Origin: Cliona cf. orientalis
Taxonomy: Eukaryota; Porifera; Demospongiae; Clionaida; Clionaidae
NCBI GenBank assembly: GCA_963930775.1
Contig: OZ005689.1
Coordinates: 1,860,001-1,924,000, forward strand
DNA: 64,000 bases
Direction: 5' to 3'
The position numbers and the translations under genes were made by a program. The notes beneath the pieces were generated by a model. That model saw only the letters and a list, made by a program, of their open reading frames with translations, made no database searches and was not told the DNA's origin. Below, piece after piece: positions 1-22,748 of this stretch (positions are counted from its first letter, which is position 1; every line of letters begins with the position of its first letter).

Positions 1-2033
1 GCATTTGCTTCCAAAGACAGTCCACCTCCCTTTTGTGCGACATTGTTAGCAAAGTACAATGTTGCTGTCTTTACTTGTGGTGTCACCAACAATGACATAG
101 CCTTGATAGACGAGCTGATGGCATGGAGCCCGCCCCCTTTATGGGCAGCAGTGTTATGTAAAAGTGCAAATGTACTCACATTCAGGCAGTTTAGTTCACT
201 GTCCATGAGGTAGACCCCTCCCCCATTTCTATTTGCCACATTTTGTGTTATAGTGATGTTACCATTCATGTAAAGCTTACTATCGATTGAAAGAATTGCC
301 CCTCCATTGTCCGCATGGTTGTGTTCAAAAATGCAGTTTCCGTTGAGGAAAGCGTTGCTCTGAATTAGGGTTATTGTACCCCCTTCCTGCATGTAGCTGT
401 CTATGATTGACTGTGGTAGTCGGTTATTTGAAAATCGGACCATCCCCATTAGAGTGATGTTGCTAGAGATTGCCACTATGGATCGTATGTTGTTCGATAT
501 CGTTGCATTACCTGAATGATGTCCAATGAATTGTGAAGTAGCCAAGTGTATGATGGCATATCCATTCACTGCGGAATTGTTTGCAATTACAAGGGAACCA
601 TAGTACTCTATTGTAGAAGTGATTGCTCCAATAATTGGTTCATTATTGTTTGTGAAATTGCTGTTGATCAATGTGACCATACTTCCTCCACAACTCAGTA
701 CTGGTAGGCTGAATATGTACTCAGTGTTGTTATCAAATTCACAATCACTTATCACAACCATGCCACCTGTAGCAATGATAATTTGTCCAAAATTATGTTT
801 AAATTCACTTCCATCGATGGTACAGTTACTGTCACTTATAAACATTGATCCTAGGCAATTATTATAAACTTTAACGTTCTGTATAGTGCACGTGATGCAG
901 CCTTGTGTCGTTAGTATTCCACCATCACCAAAATTATTATAAAACTCATTTATTCTTATTGTGATACTGCTACTGCCACAAGATATTGCACTCCCATTGT
1001 TGCTTTGGAATAAATTTCGCTCTACTACGCCAACACTGCCACCTTTCAGTGCGATAACTCCATCATAGTCCACACTGTTGTTATGGAATTCATTTGACTT
1101 GACACTGACAGTGCTGCCATCAAAATACAACACACATCTAAGGTTACCTTCAAACTTGCATCCATGTACTGTGGTATTACTCCTGTATGAGTTCAGTCCT
1201 CCTTTATACCTGGCGTTGTTGTTGGAAAATTCACTTGCTTCTATTGTCATGTTGGAACTACTTGAATAGAGCATCCCGAATAGGCCACTATTGTTGATGA
1301 ATGTACTAGCATTTATGCTAATAGTGCTCTGTTGCTCTGCAAATATTGCTCCACCATAATCAATATAATATAACTCTCCATTGTCTTCAAAGATGCTGTG
1401 GCTGATATTAATATTGCTGTGGTTTGCAATAATTGCACCACCCACCCGTCTAGTATAGCTACTCCCATAGTAGTTTGAAAGAATGTGTTGAGTTTTTCCA
1501 TTTGTATTCGATGAGAAAGTACAGTTGATAATCTCTGCTGTTGTATTAACTAGTTCTAGTGCCGTTCCACTGTTCCCTTGACCCCTGAAGGTTGAGTTAT
1601 GAACCACCAAGCTGTCTACGTTCACCACTTGATTGCCTCCACATCCAACAAACTCCAGATTAGTGATGTAAATATCTTGCGAGTGACTGAAAGTGATAAT
1701 AATATTATTGCTTGAATAATATCTAAGATTTGTACTATGACACCTGATCACTGTGATCGTCTGTTGAGAATTCGAAGTCATCGAAATGTTTCTTAAATTC
1801 GACATAGTTAGATCAGTAGTAAGGTAGTGCCTTCCGGGACTGAAGACAAGTGTGATGTTGGACTGTAGAAAGTGAGAATATCTGGCTACAAACTGGGGAA
1901 GAGTCAGGCATGGTTGGGAGGGACAAGCATCAGTTACTGAGGCTGTTGTAATGTGGTACTTCACACTAGCTACTTGGTTTAGGAAGCAGAAGGGGAGCAT
2001 CATGACAAAAAGGCTTACTAGATGATGACCCAT
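1..2033 (-). CDS. Large beta-helix / multi-TM surface protein, left copy (partial, 3' end outside window)
   Basis: An uninterrupted reading frame of 677 codons starts at the ATG at 2033 and is still open at base 1. The protein begins MGHHLVSLFVMMLPF, a hydrophobic signal peptide, followed by a conserved segment (TDACPSQPCLTLPQFVA). After that come many degenerate repeats rich in Asn, Ser and Gly (patterns such as NNSxxxGGAI and SNITLxG), typical of right-handed parallel beta-helix domains. It is clearly a paralogue of the plus-strand gene at 3529, to which it lies head-to-head; start, signal peptide and repeat order all match. Around 1100-1185 it has an extra beta-helix rung (about 22 residues) that the right copy lacks. 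The membrane domain seen in the right copy should lie beyond the window. N-glycosylation sequons are abundant, which fits an extracellular location. The ligand is unknown. Confidence 0.85.
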   Translation of the reverse strand, partial: MGHHLVSLFVMMLPFCFLNQVASVKYHITTASVTDACPSQPCLTLPQFVARYSHFLQSNITLVFSPGRHYLTTDLTMSNLRNISMTSNSQQTITVIRCHSTNLRYYSSNNIIITFSHSQDIYITNLEFVGCGGNQVVNVDSLVVHNSTFRGQGNSGTALELVNTTAEIINCTFSSNTNGKTQHILSNYYGSSYTRRVGGAIIANHSNINISHSIFEDNGELYYIDYGGAIFAEQQSTISINASTFINNSGLFGMLYSSSSNMTIEASEFSNNNARYKGGLNSYRSNTTVHGCKFEGNLRCVLYFDGSTVSVKSNEFHNNSVDYDGVIALKGGSVGVVERNLFQSNNGSAISCGSSSITIRINEFYNNFGDGGILTTQGCITCTIQNVKVYNNCLGSMFISDSNCTIDGSEFKHNFGQIIIATGGMVVISDCEFDNNTEYIFSLPVLSCGGSMVTLINSNFTNNNEPIIGAITSTIEYYGSLVIANNSAVNGYAIIHLATSQFIGHHSGNATISNNIRSIVAISSNITLMGMVRFSNNRLPQSIIDSYMQEGGTITLIQSNAFLNGNCIFEHNHADNGGAILSIDSKLYMNGNITITQNVANRNGGGVYLMDSELNCLNVSTFALLHNTAAHKGGGLHAISSSIKAMSLLVTPQVKTATLYFANNVAQKGGGLSLEAN

Positions 2034-3528
2034 GATTTTTTTGGATGTTGTCACGGCATTAATTTTTTCTTTTAAATTGACTCAAAAGTGATTGCAGAGG
2101 AAATTGAACTATTGGACTTGAAGTGACTTAGCTACTACTGGTACAGCTATAGCTACTGAAACTACATGGTCAGTGCATGCTATTTTATAAGCTGCCTTAG
2201 TCTACTGGTGTGATTGCAAAATCATACGAGTTGGCATAATCAGTTATGTATAGTGTCTGTTGGGTTGGTGATGAAAATTTTGTATTTTATAATTAACAAC
2301 ACGGAACTATAAATTAATGTTGGTGGTCGAAAATATTATCCTTATGGATGATCAAATTTAAAAGCAAGCAACATGTTTATTGTATTCAATTTGTTGCATA
2401 AAACTTTGTAATAATTGCAGAGATGTTTAGGGTGCAAATTATGCAAGGAAAGAGCTGTACATACACATCTCTATTATGCAGCACATCTATAACTACAATG
2501 CTATAATACTTTGATGACAAGGAAGATGATCAAACAGCAAGCTGTGTTTACTCCCCCCTTATAGTTGTTTGATAAAGTTGTACGGGGAAATTTGAGGTGT
2601 TTTTGCGAATCATTGCTATTCTCACAGTCTATGCCATGATAATCTTGTATTTCAAGTCAGAGGGATCTCAAAATAACATTGCAGCTTCAACATCGTAACA
2701 AAACTTGCTGGCAAGTTTGTACCTACCTCAGATCAGTTTGTTAAACATCCTTGGAGCCAATAATAGCAGAGTGAGCTCGATTCACAGTCAGTGGCAACGT
2801 GAGAACAGCTCACAAACAAGCCATGCTAATATAACTCAAACAACCTCAGCTTCGCTCAGAATTGTTTATACAATGTCATTTCATAACAGTGGAACATACA
2901 TGCATACATACTAGTAGCATTGGATATGTTAAAATACTGCATTGCAAGCAGTTATCGTGTAGGTAGAGATCGAGAACCTTAAGCTTTGAAATTGCAATGA
3001 TTCCAAAACACCTCGAATTTCCCCTACACCACTAGCTTTTATCAAACAACTATAGGTGGTATTAAACACAGCTTGCTACCAATCCGGATTGTAGTTTTTG
3101 TTACAAGTAGGATCTAAATGCACTTCTAGCTCTTTCCTTGCACAACTTGCACTCTAAACACTCTATATAGTATTACAAAGTTTTGTGAAACAAATCCAAG
3201 TGTGACAATAAACATGTTGCTCTTCAAGATGATCATCCATAAAATTAATATAGTATTTTCGACCACCAACATAGTTCCGCGTTGATAATTATGCTAACCC
3301 AGTCACTATAGATTTCAACCAAACACAACAATACATATTAACTGACTCACGTTTCCGCAATGAAGTTTAGACAACTTAATTCCTATTGATATTCACGGTA
3401 CACAGCTACCTACCAGTAGATATAATTATTTTTTGTTACCACTACTTGAAGCAAGTGTTATGAAAGTCTAGAGGCTCTACTCTCAGTTTTCATCAAGAAA
3501 AGTAAAGCTGTAACAACGTCGAAAAATT
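2034..3528. promoter_or_regulatory. Divergent intergenic region between the two palindromic surface-protein genes
   Basis: The 1.5 kb between the two divergent start codons holds no convincing coding sequence. Its outer parts are inverted copies of one another, so both genes carry the same upstream sequence, including presumed promoters. Only the central ~370 bp are unique. No clear TATA box was identified, and the promoter role is inferred from position alone. Confidence 0.45.
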
Positions 3529-6500
3529 ATGGGTCATCTAGTAAGCCTTTTTATCATGATGCTCCCCTTCTGCTTCCTAAACCAAGTGGCTAGTGTGGAG
3601 TACCACATTACAACAGCGTCACCGACTGATGCTTGTCCCTCCCAACCATGCCTGACTCTCGCCCAGTTTGTAGCCAGATCTTCTCACTTTCTAAGGTCCA
3701 ATACCACACTTGTCTTCAGTCCCGGAAGGCACTACCTTACAGCTGGTCAGACTGCGTCAAATTTAAGAAATATTTCGATGACTTCAAATTCTCGACAGAC
3801 TATTGCAGAGATCAGATGTTACAGCACAAATCTTGGATATCATTCAAATATCACTTTTAGCAACTCCCAAAATATTCACATCACTAATCTGGAGTTTATT
3901 GGATGTGGAGGCAATCAAATGGTAAATGTAGATAATTTTGTGATTCTAAACTCAACCTTCAGGGGTCAAGGGTACAGTGGAACAGCACTAGAGCTAGTTA
4001 ATACAACAGCTCAGATTGTCAATTGTACTTTCTCATCAAATAGAAATGGTAAAACTCAATTATACTTTTTTTCAAACTACTATAGCTATAGTAGACAGGT
4101 GGGTGGTGCAATTATTGCAAACCATAGCAACGTTAGTATCAGCCACAGCATCTTTGTAAACAATGGAGAGTTATATTATATAGATTATGGCGGAGCAATA
4201 TTTGCAGAGCAACAAAGTATCCTAAACATATATACTAGCGTGTTCATCAATAATAGTGGCCTATTAGGAATGCTCTATTCAAGCAGTTGCAACATGAGAA
4301 TAGAAGCAAGTGAATTTTCTAACAACAGCGCTATATACAAAGGAGTACTGAACTCGCATGGCAGCACCATCAAAATCAAATCAAATGAATTCCATAACAA
4401 CAGGGTGTATTATTATTATTATTACAGTAGTGGAATTGTGACAATGAAGAACGGCAGTATGGCAGTGGAGCAGAATTTATTCAAAGGCAATAATGGGAGT
4501 GCAATATCTTGTGACAATAGCAGTATCACAATAAAAACTAACAGGTTTTATGATAATTTTGGTGATAATGAAATGCTTAGAATACAAGGTTGTATCATGT
4601 GCACGATACAAGATGTTAAAGTTTATAACAACAGCCTAGGAGTATTTATGAGAGACAGTATCTGTAGAATCAATGCAAGTGAATTTAAACACAATGTAGG
4701 ACAAACTATCCTTGCTGTAGGTAGCATGGTTGTGATAAGTGATTGTGAATTTGATAACAACACTGACTTATTCATATACAACCTACCAATACTGAGTTGT
4801 GGAGGAAGTATGGTCACATTGATCAACAGCAACTTCACAAACAATAATGCACCAATTATTGGAGCAATCACTTCTACAATAGAATACCATGGTTCCCTTC
4901 TAATTGCAAACAATTCCGCAGTGGATGGATATGCCATCATACACTTAGACAATTCACAATTCATTGGACATCATTCAGGTAATGCAACAATATTGAATAA
5001 CATACGATCCCTAGTGGCCACCTCTAGTAACATCACTCTAATGGGAATGGTCCAATTTTCAAATAATCATCTGCCACAGTCAATCACAGACAGCTACATG
5101 CAGGAAGGGGGTACAGTAACCCTAGTTCAGAGCAATGCTTTCCTCGGCGGGAACTGCATTTTTAAACACAACCATGCGGACAATGGAGGGGCAATTCTTT
5201 CAATCGATAGTAAACTCTACGTGAACGGTAACATCACTATAGCACATAATGTGGCAAATAGAAATGGGGGAGGGGTCTACTTCATGGACAGCGAATTAAA
5301 TTGCCTGAATGTGAGTACGTTTGCTCTTTTACATAACACTGCTGCCCATAGAGGGGGCGGGCTCCATGCCATCAGCTCGTCCATCAAGGCTATGACATCG
5401 TTAACGACACCACAATTGGATGAAGCAACACTGTACTTTGCTAACAATGTCGCACAAAAGGGAGGTGGACTGTCTTTGGAAGCAAATGCAAAACTATATG
5501 TCCTAAAGTATTATGGTGGCATAGCAGAAGGAGCAACTTTCTTGTATCCAAAAGCAAACATAATAATCTTTTCTGCCAATAGTGCTGACTATGGAGGAGC
5601 GGTATATGTGGATGATGACACCAACTCTGGTACGTGTTCTGGTGACCCAAAGATCGAATGCTTCTTTCAAGTCTTACTCTATATTGAAGGCTTGTACAAT
5701 CTGGATACCATTCCTATAGATCTTCTCAATTATACACGAGAGAATCTTAAGACACAGAGCCTATACTTCGATTCAGACAATAATGCAAGCATTTCTGGTG
5801 CCACCCTCTATGGAGGACTAATAGACAGATGTGCTGTTAGTCAGTTTGCAGAGGTTCATACTAAGTATACAGAGCTATATGAAGGTGAAAGCAATGGAAT
5901 TATGTATTTAAAGCATGTCTCAACGATTGCAGGATCTGATACATCAGTTTCATCTCGACCAGTTAAAGTGTGCCTCTGCGTTGATAATGAACACAACTGC
6001 ACCCATCAAAGACGGATTGAGGTTAAAAAGGGAGAAACGTTCACTGTATCACTTGCTTCCATCGATGAAATTGATCACACAGTGAGTGGAATCATTCATG
6101 CTTCATTTAAGCTTGCTGGGAGCATCGTAGCATCAGGCCAGGCCACAAGACAAATATTATCTAAGTGCACCAACCTGAAGTTCAATGTTTTCTCTCCCCA
6201 CAGCACTGAGCAACTCACTCTTTATGCTTTAGATGGTCCATGCAGGGATGTGAATCTCTCAAAAATTTCACTAGATATAAAATTTCTCCCTTGCATTTGT
6301 CCAATTGGTTTGCAAATTGCAAGGGCTAACGACAAAACAAATTGTGTATGTGAGTGCCACAAGAGTATCGCTCAATATGTCGATGAATGTGACAGATATA
6401 CAGGAGCATTTCTTAGAAAATCTCAATTAAAAGCATGGATCACTTTCACTAATAGCACCGAACGATCGGGTTACCTGCTATACTCTCACTGCCCCTTTGA

Positions 6501-8064
6501 TTATTGCAACACTCTCAACATATCAATAGATCTCAACCAGCCAAATGGAGCTGATGCTCAGTGTGCCTTCAACCGGTCATCTCTGTTGTGTGGATCTTGC
6601 CAACCTGGTCTCAGCCTCTCTCTTGGTAGTCCACTCTGTCTTCAGTGTACAAACAACTGGCCTACGTTACTTTTTGGTATTACCATAGCGGCAATCGTAG
6701 CTGGCATAGCACTTGTGGCTATTTTGTTAGTACTCAACATGACTGTTGCTATTGGCTCTTTAAATGGACTGATATTTTATGCAAACATTGTCTATGCAAA
6801 TAAGAGTATTCTACTTCCTTTTCAGGAGACAAGTCTTGTCACGGTGTTTATTTCCTTATTAAACTTGGAGCTTCAAGTTGATACATGCTACTTTCCCGGA
6901 ATGGACACTTATATCAAAACATGGCTGAAGTTAGTTTTCCCTGCATACGTCTTCTGCCTAGTAGGTCTAGTCATTGTAATCAGCTCCCATTCTATCAGAT
7001 TCTCAAAGCTCATAGGAAGTAAGGATCCAGTGGCAACTCTGGCTACACTCATTTTGTTCTCCTATGCTAAGACTCTTCAGGTCTGCTTTGAATCACTCTC
7101 TGTTGGAATTCTTGATTATCCTGATGGCTCTAGAAAGGCAGTGTGGCTCCCTGATGCAACTATCCAATACCTCCATGGAAAACATGTTCCTTTATTCCTT
7201 GCAGCTGTTCTCATTCTCCTGGTTGGTCTGGTCTACACCACTCTTATCTTCGCCTGGCAGTGGCTCCTCTACCTTCCTAAATGGAAAATCTTCCAAGTAT
7301 GCTTCAACAATCAGAGATTAAAGCTGTTCATTGAAATTCACCACGCACCTTTCACACCCAAGCATCGCTACTGGACTGGACTGCTGCTGATTGTTCGTGC
7401 TCTGTTGTATCTTGTAGCTGCTGCAAATGTTTCTAATGATCCTCAGCTTGCTCTTTCTGCTATTGTATTCACCATGATTTGTACCCTTTTTCTCACAGCC
7501 TTCATCGACATTAAAATGTACAAGAAAGTGGCACTAAATGCCCTTGATACTTTCTTCATCTTAAACACTCTTTTGTTCTCAGTATTCACTTGGTACTCAC
7601 TCAACAGTCCTAACATCAATCAGAGAGCAGTTGCCTACACTTCGGTCCTCACTACTTTTGCCATGCTGTGCCTCATCCTCCTCTACCATGTGTACACGTG
7701 CACTAAAATCTTCTCAAAGGTTAAAAAGCTCATGATCAACCAGAGCAGCACTCTTGGTAGCAGAGTAGACGACAACCTTATTGAAGTGGACCCTCGGCCT
7801 ACAGTACGAGCTAGGCATCACCTGAGGGGACTACCTGATGGCCTGATGAAGGAATTACTGGAAAAAATCACCGTCCCTGCCAATACTGTGGACCACGATG
7901 ATAATATTATACCACTGCTTGATCAACAGCCTGCAGTGCAAGTGGGCACAACGTACTCAATAGTTGAATTGCCCAAACCTGGGGCCAGCGGCCAGGATAC
8001 TCAGCGAGAGACTGAAGAAGCCAACATACGTAGTGTATCAGGTTCTGGAATGACAGCTAGTTAG
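3529..8064 (+). CDS. 1511-aa beta-helix / Cys-rich / multi-TM surface protein, right copy
   Basis: Single-exon gene. Residues 1 to about 22 are a signal peptide (MGHLVSLFIMMLPFCFLNQ). About 25-780 is a long Asn/Ser/Gly-rich run of short beta-strand repeats with GGAI/GGGV/GGGL turns, resembling Pmp-like right-handed beta-helix ectodomains. About 790-1040 is Cys-rich and ends in a juxtamembrane CGSCQPG...CLQC motif. About 1044-1395 contains eight or so hydrophobic segments (WPTLLFGITIAAIVAG; TWLKLVFPAYVFCLVG; VPLFLAAVLILLVGLVY; LLLIVRALLYLVAAANV; others). About 115 residues form a charged cytosolic tail. Similar large proteins are known in sponges and cnidarians, but the function is unestablished; a receptor or adhesion role is inference. 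A run of six Tyr codons (4408-4425) sits where the left copy has a different, longer sequence. There is no sign of disruption. Confidence 0.9.
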   Translation: MGHLVSLFIMMLPFCFLNQVASVEYHITTASPTDACPSQPCLTLAQFVARSSHFLRSNTTLVFSPGRHYLTAGQTASNLRNISMTSNSRQTIAEIRCYSTNLGYHSNITFSNSQNIHITNLEFIGCGGNQMVNVDNFVILNSTFRGQGYSGTALELVNTTAQIVNCTFSSNRNGKTQLYFFSNYYSYSRQVGGAIIANHSNVSISHSIFVNNGELYYIDYGGAIFAEQQSILNIYTSVFINNSGLLGMLYSSSCNMRIEASEFSNNSAIYKGVLNSHGSTIKIKSNEFHNNRVYYYYYYSSGIVTMKNGSMAVEQNLFKGNNGSAISCDNSSITIKTNRFYDNFGDNEMLRIQGCIMCTIQDVKVYNNSLGVFMRDSICRINASEFKHNVGQTILAVGSMVVISDCEFDNNTDLFIYNLPILSCGGSMVTLINSNFTNNNAPIIGAITSTIEYHGSLLIANNSAVDGYAIIHLDNSQFIGHHSGNATILNNIRSLVATSSNITLMGMVQFSNNHLPQSITDSYMQEGGTVTLVQSNAFLGGNCIFKHNHADNGGAILSIDSKLYVNGNITIAHNVANRNGGGVYFMDSELNCLNVSTFALLHNTAAHRGGGLHAISSSIKAMTSLTTPQLDEATLYFANNVAQKGGGLSLEANAKLYVLKYYGGIAEGATFLYPKANIIIFSANSADYGGAVYVDDDTNSGTCSGDPKIECFFQVLLYIEGLYNLDTIPIDLLNYTRENLKTQSLYFDSDNNASISGATLYGGLIDRCAVSQFAEVHTKYTELYEGESNGIMYLKHVSTIAGSDTSVSSRPVKVCLCVDNEHNCTHQRRIEVKKGETFTVSLASIDEIDHTVSGIIHASFKLAGSIVASGQATRQILSKCTNLKFNVFSPHSTEQLTLYALDGPCRDVNLSKISLDIKFLPCICPIGLQIARANDKTNCVCECHKSIAQYVDECDRYTGAFLRKSQLKAWITFTNSTERSGYLLYSHCPFDYCNTLNISIDLNQPNGADAQCAFNRSSLLCGSCQPGLSLSLGSPLCLQCTNNWPTLLFGITIAAIVAGIALVAILLVLNMTVAIGSLNGLIFYANIVYANKSILLPFQETSLVTVFISLLNLELQVDTCYFPGMDTYIKTWLKLVFPAYVFCLVGLVIVISSHSIRFSKLIGSKDPVATLATLILFSYAKTLQVCFESLSVGILDYPDGSRKAVWLPDATIQYLHGKHVPLFLAAVLILLVGLVYTTLIFAWQWLLYLPKWKIFQVCFNNQRLKLFIEIHHAPFTPKHRYWTGLLLIVRALLYLVAAANVSNDPQLALSAIVFTMICTLFLTAFIDIKMYKKVALNALDTFFILNTLLFSVFTWYSLNSPNINQRAVAYTSVLTTFAMLCLILLYHVYTCTKIFSKVKKLMINQSSTLGSRVDDNLIEVDPRPTVRARHHLRGLPDGLMKELLEKITVPANTVDHDDNIIPLLDQQPAVQVGTTYSIVELPKPGASGQDTQRETEEANIRSVSGSGMTAS

Positions 8065-8607
8065 TGCGGCTGTTCAACGTGAGGAACGATAATATGCTGA
8101 TAATCATAATAAGTATGAGATTTAGAATTTCAGAGTAGCTAGATACACTTTTAGTTGTATGACATTATTACACCATATATTATTGCCGCTACTGTAAAAC
8201 TAATAATAGAATTTTACTGCCACTTTCCTGTGATCTGATCGGTCAATAGGAGGTAACTAGGGTCAAGTGGCATAAACGGCCCCCAAATTTTCACGTGCTA
8301 TTGTGACAGGGTTTTAGGTCACCGGTATCTTCAATGGTAGAAAATTTTCGCAGGGCCATTCTTGCCACTTGATCCGGTATTAAACTAAGTAGCTTAGTTA
8401 CTTATAAAATTAAAATTTTGGCCAATAGGATCTATGGTATTGTGATAGCTACAAGGAAAATAGCTGTACTACTATGACAACATTTGTAATTCACCTTGTA
8501 GATTATGGTAAAGGGTCGACGTCACTATGGCACATTTCAGTTATGCAATGTTACGTAATCATCTAAACCAACATTCACCTATGTCTGATATGGATGTAAC
8601 TTGGCAA

Positions 8608-8638
<31 letters not shown>

Positions 8639-9665
8639 TCCCAGGCTGCTCCCTGTATTAATCCCTGTGTACCAAGAAGTTAACATGCACATCTAGTGGA
8701 TCAACGACTCCAAATTTTCATGTCAGCGTGACAGGGTTTGGGTTTCGGGGACCTGTTAAATATTTTTACGAGTCGTTCTTCCATATAGATCCCATCTAGC
8801 AGTTACTTATGTGTAGACGTATATAGACAAGATCAAGGATTTTTAAAATTATCAGTGAAATGCAGAGCAGAGATGTAGAGAGAGAAATATCAATACAACA
8901 AAGAAAGTGAAATCTACAACGATAATTACGTAATATAAACGTGTCTGAAATCTATTGTGATAATGCTTCGGTACAAAGGTGCCCATCCAGTATAGTAATA
9001 TTGCACGTGTGCCACTCCATGAGGATGTGATGTATACAACAATGTCATTATTATACGCTACAGAGAAATGGACTCAAAAACGAGAGAGATAAACTGAACA
9101 GGAAAAAAATTTAAGAAAAAAGTGAAGTCACAACGAATAAAATGATTTGAGCCACCTTTAGTTCTGCGAGCGTGAGCATGACGACGATTATAGGAGTGAG
9201 CTTTCTAGCATGTTATAATGTGTTCAAGTTGCTCTCTGGTATATAATATAATAATATGTGAATAATCGTAACTTGCTAGTGCATGTAGTGCGGTATCGAT
9301 GAACAAAATAAAACTTACAAATAGACAGACAGACAGACAGACAAACAAAAAGAAAACGCAACGACTTTTTAAAGTATACATGTATGTACACAAGTTATAT
9401 ACGGTAGGTACTAGAGATGCCAATAAGAAAAGAATTGGTTTCGTGCAAAAGGAGAACAAAAAAGGTGGTGGCAGTTCGAAAAAAAAAAAAAAAAAAAAAA
9501 AAACTTGAGTGCTATCAGTAATACACAGAACAGAGTGAGAGAGAATCCTTGTGAACACATGACATACGATATTGACAATATTTACAAGTTTACCCTCACA
9601 TAAAATTAACAACGACGATGATGACGATATATATACGACGTACGCATACACATAAAGGCATGGGC
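8065..9665. other. Intergenic region between surface-protein gene and GSK3 3' end; small foldback repeats
   Basis: No gene is supported here. It holds two diverged copies of a small foldback repeat. One is 8259-8375, with ends GGGTCAAGTGGCA and TGCCACTTGATCC. The other is about 8697-8792, with GGATCAACGACTC against GAGTCGTT...GATCC. Both enclose a shared CCAAATTTTCA...GTGACAGGGTTT core. A 25-base G run lies at 8613-8637 and an A run at about 9480-9503. Short open frames here are low-complexity. The GSK3 3' UTR presumably occupies the right end. Confidence 0.6.
8613..8637. repeat. Poly-G tract (25 G)
   Basis: Uninterrupted G run on the plus strand. It is one of several G or C homopolymers of 20 bases or more in the window. 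Confidence 0.9.
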
Positions 9666-21928
<12,263 letters not shown>

Positions 21929-22018
21929 CTCTGTAGTCCCATGAAAGCGGTCGCCAAACAAGAACCCGGGGTGGCTAGCTCGCGCGTCGTCCTCGTCAGC
22001 TAGTACTTCTTCCAAGTA

Positions 22019-22748
22019 CTACACACACAGGTAGTGGGTCCCTTTTATATCGGGGGAAGAGGGGGAACTGGAAAGCGTAGTGGATCGATGAACGGTTCTT
22101 GTTCGTTGTTGGACGGATGAAAGGGCGTCCCTAGAACACGATGGCGCCTTCTTTGAGATGGCTCTTCTCTCTTCTAAAGCTACAGGTAGTCCTACTTGAA
22201 TGCGCCTCACCGCTCCGCTAGTCCCAACAGTAGCTATCACACTTGTATTTGAACTAGTTTACGGGGAATTTCGTTTCGAAATTCGGACATAGTTTACGAT
22301 GTTTAAAGAAAAAATTACACAATACTTTCGCTTAATTGGATAGGATACTACATACCTCAAACCGCATTCTACGTAAACATGACATTGTATTATGCAAGTG
22401 AGTACTGTTTTACACTGCCATCACATACTATAGCACAAATCCAGTTAGGTTAATGATGTCAACACAGTGCATGTATTAAAGCCCATATGCCTGGTCCCAA
22501 ACCCCTGGAGGCACATAACTAGCTACATACAAACATAGGGTAACAGCTGGAGCAACGTGCACATGTACAGTCCGTGATTGCACTAATAATTCTTGCGATG
22601 ATACTATAAATATTGCTCAAAATTTATTATTGATAATTATTATGCTGTGAACTTTGCTACCAGGCATGGCAGGAATGATTCAGAAAATCTGCCTTACCAG
22701 GCTTATGGTAATTAGCCTTTAATTATCAACCATAGATCAGGTTGTATG
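22019..22748. other. Region between GSK3 start and SV2-like A stop
   Basis: The GC-richer part at 22019-22250, directly upstream of the GSK3 start, may hold its promoter or 5' UTR. An open frame here (minus, 22240-22019) resembles nothing recognised and is not called. The rest is AT-rich and presumably contains the 3' UTR of SV2-like A. Confidence 0.4.

Larger units (their letters stand above)
1..5489. repeat. Giant imperfect inverted repeat (palindromic duplication)
   Basis: Bases 1-2614 match the reverse complement of about 2994-5489. The match covers two start codons, the 5' flanks and about 650 codons of coding sequence. Examples outside the coding part: GGAAAGAGCTG near 2449 against CAGCTC/CTTTCC-type sequence near 3130, and the block around 2545-2610 against 2995-3080. 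Unmatched spacer remains at the centre, about 2615-2993. The left arm continues past base 1, so full arm length is unknown. Divergence is moderate, with point changes, short indels and one missing repeat rung, so the duplication is not brand-new. Confidence 0.85.

Noticed and set aside
4623-4964. 113-codon antisense frame in the surface-protein gene
   Set aside because: Antisense shadow of a repeat-rich coding region; the mirrored gene shows the same shadow.
3529-8064. Bacterial autotransporter or contamination origin for the beta-helix gene
   Set aside because: The gene has a eukaryotic-type multi-TM domain and cytosolic tail, lies amid intron-bearing animal genes, and is duplicated in the same locus.
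22019-22240. 73-codon minus-strand frame upstream of GSK3
   Set aside because: No family similarity; more likely 5' UTR or promoter sequence.
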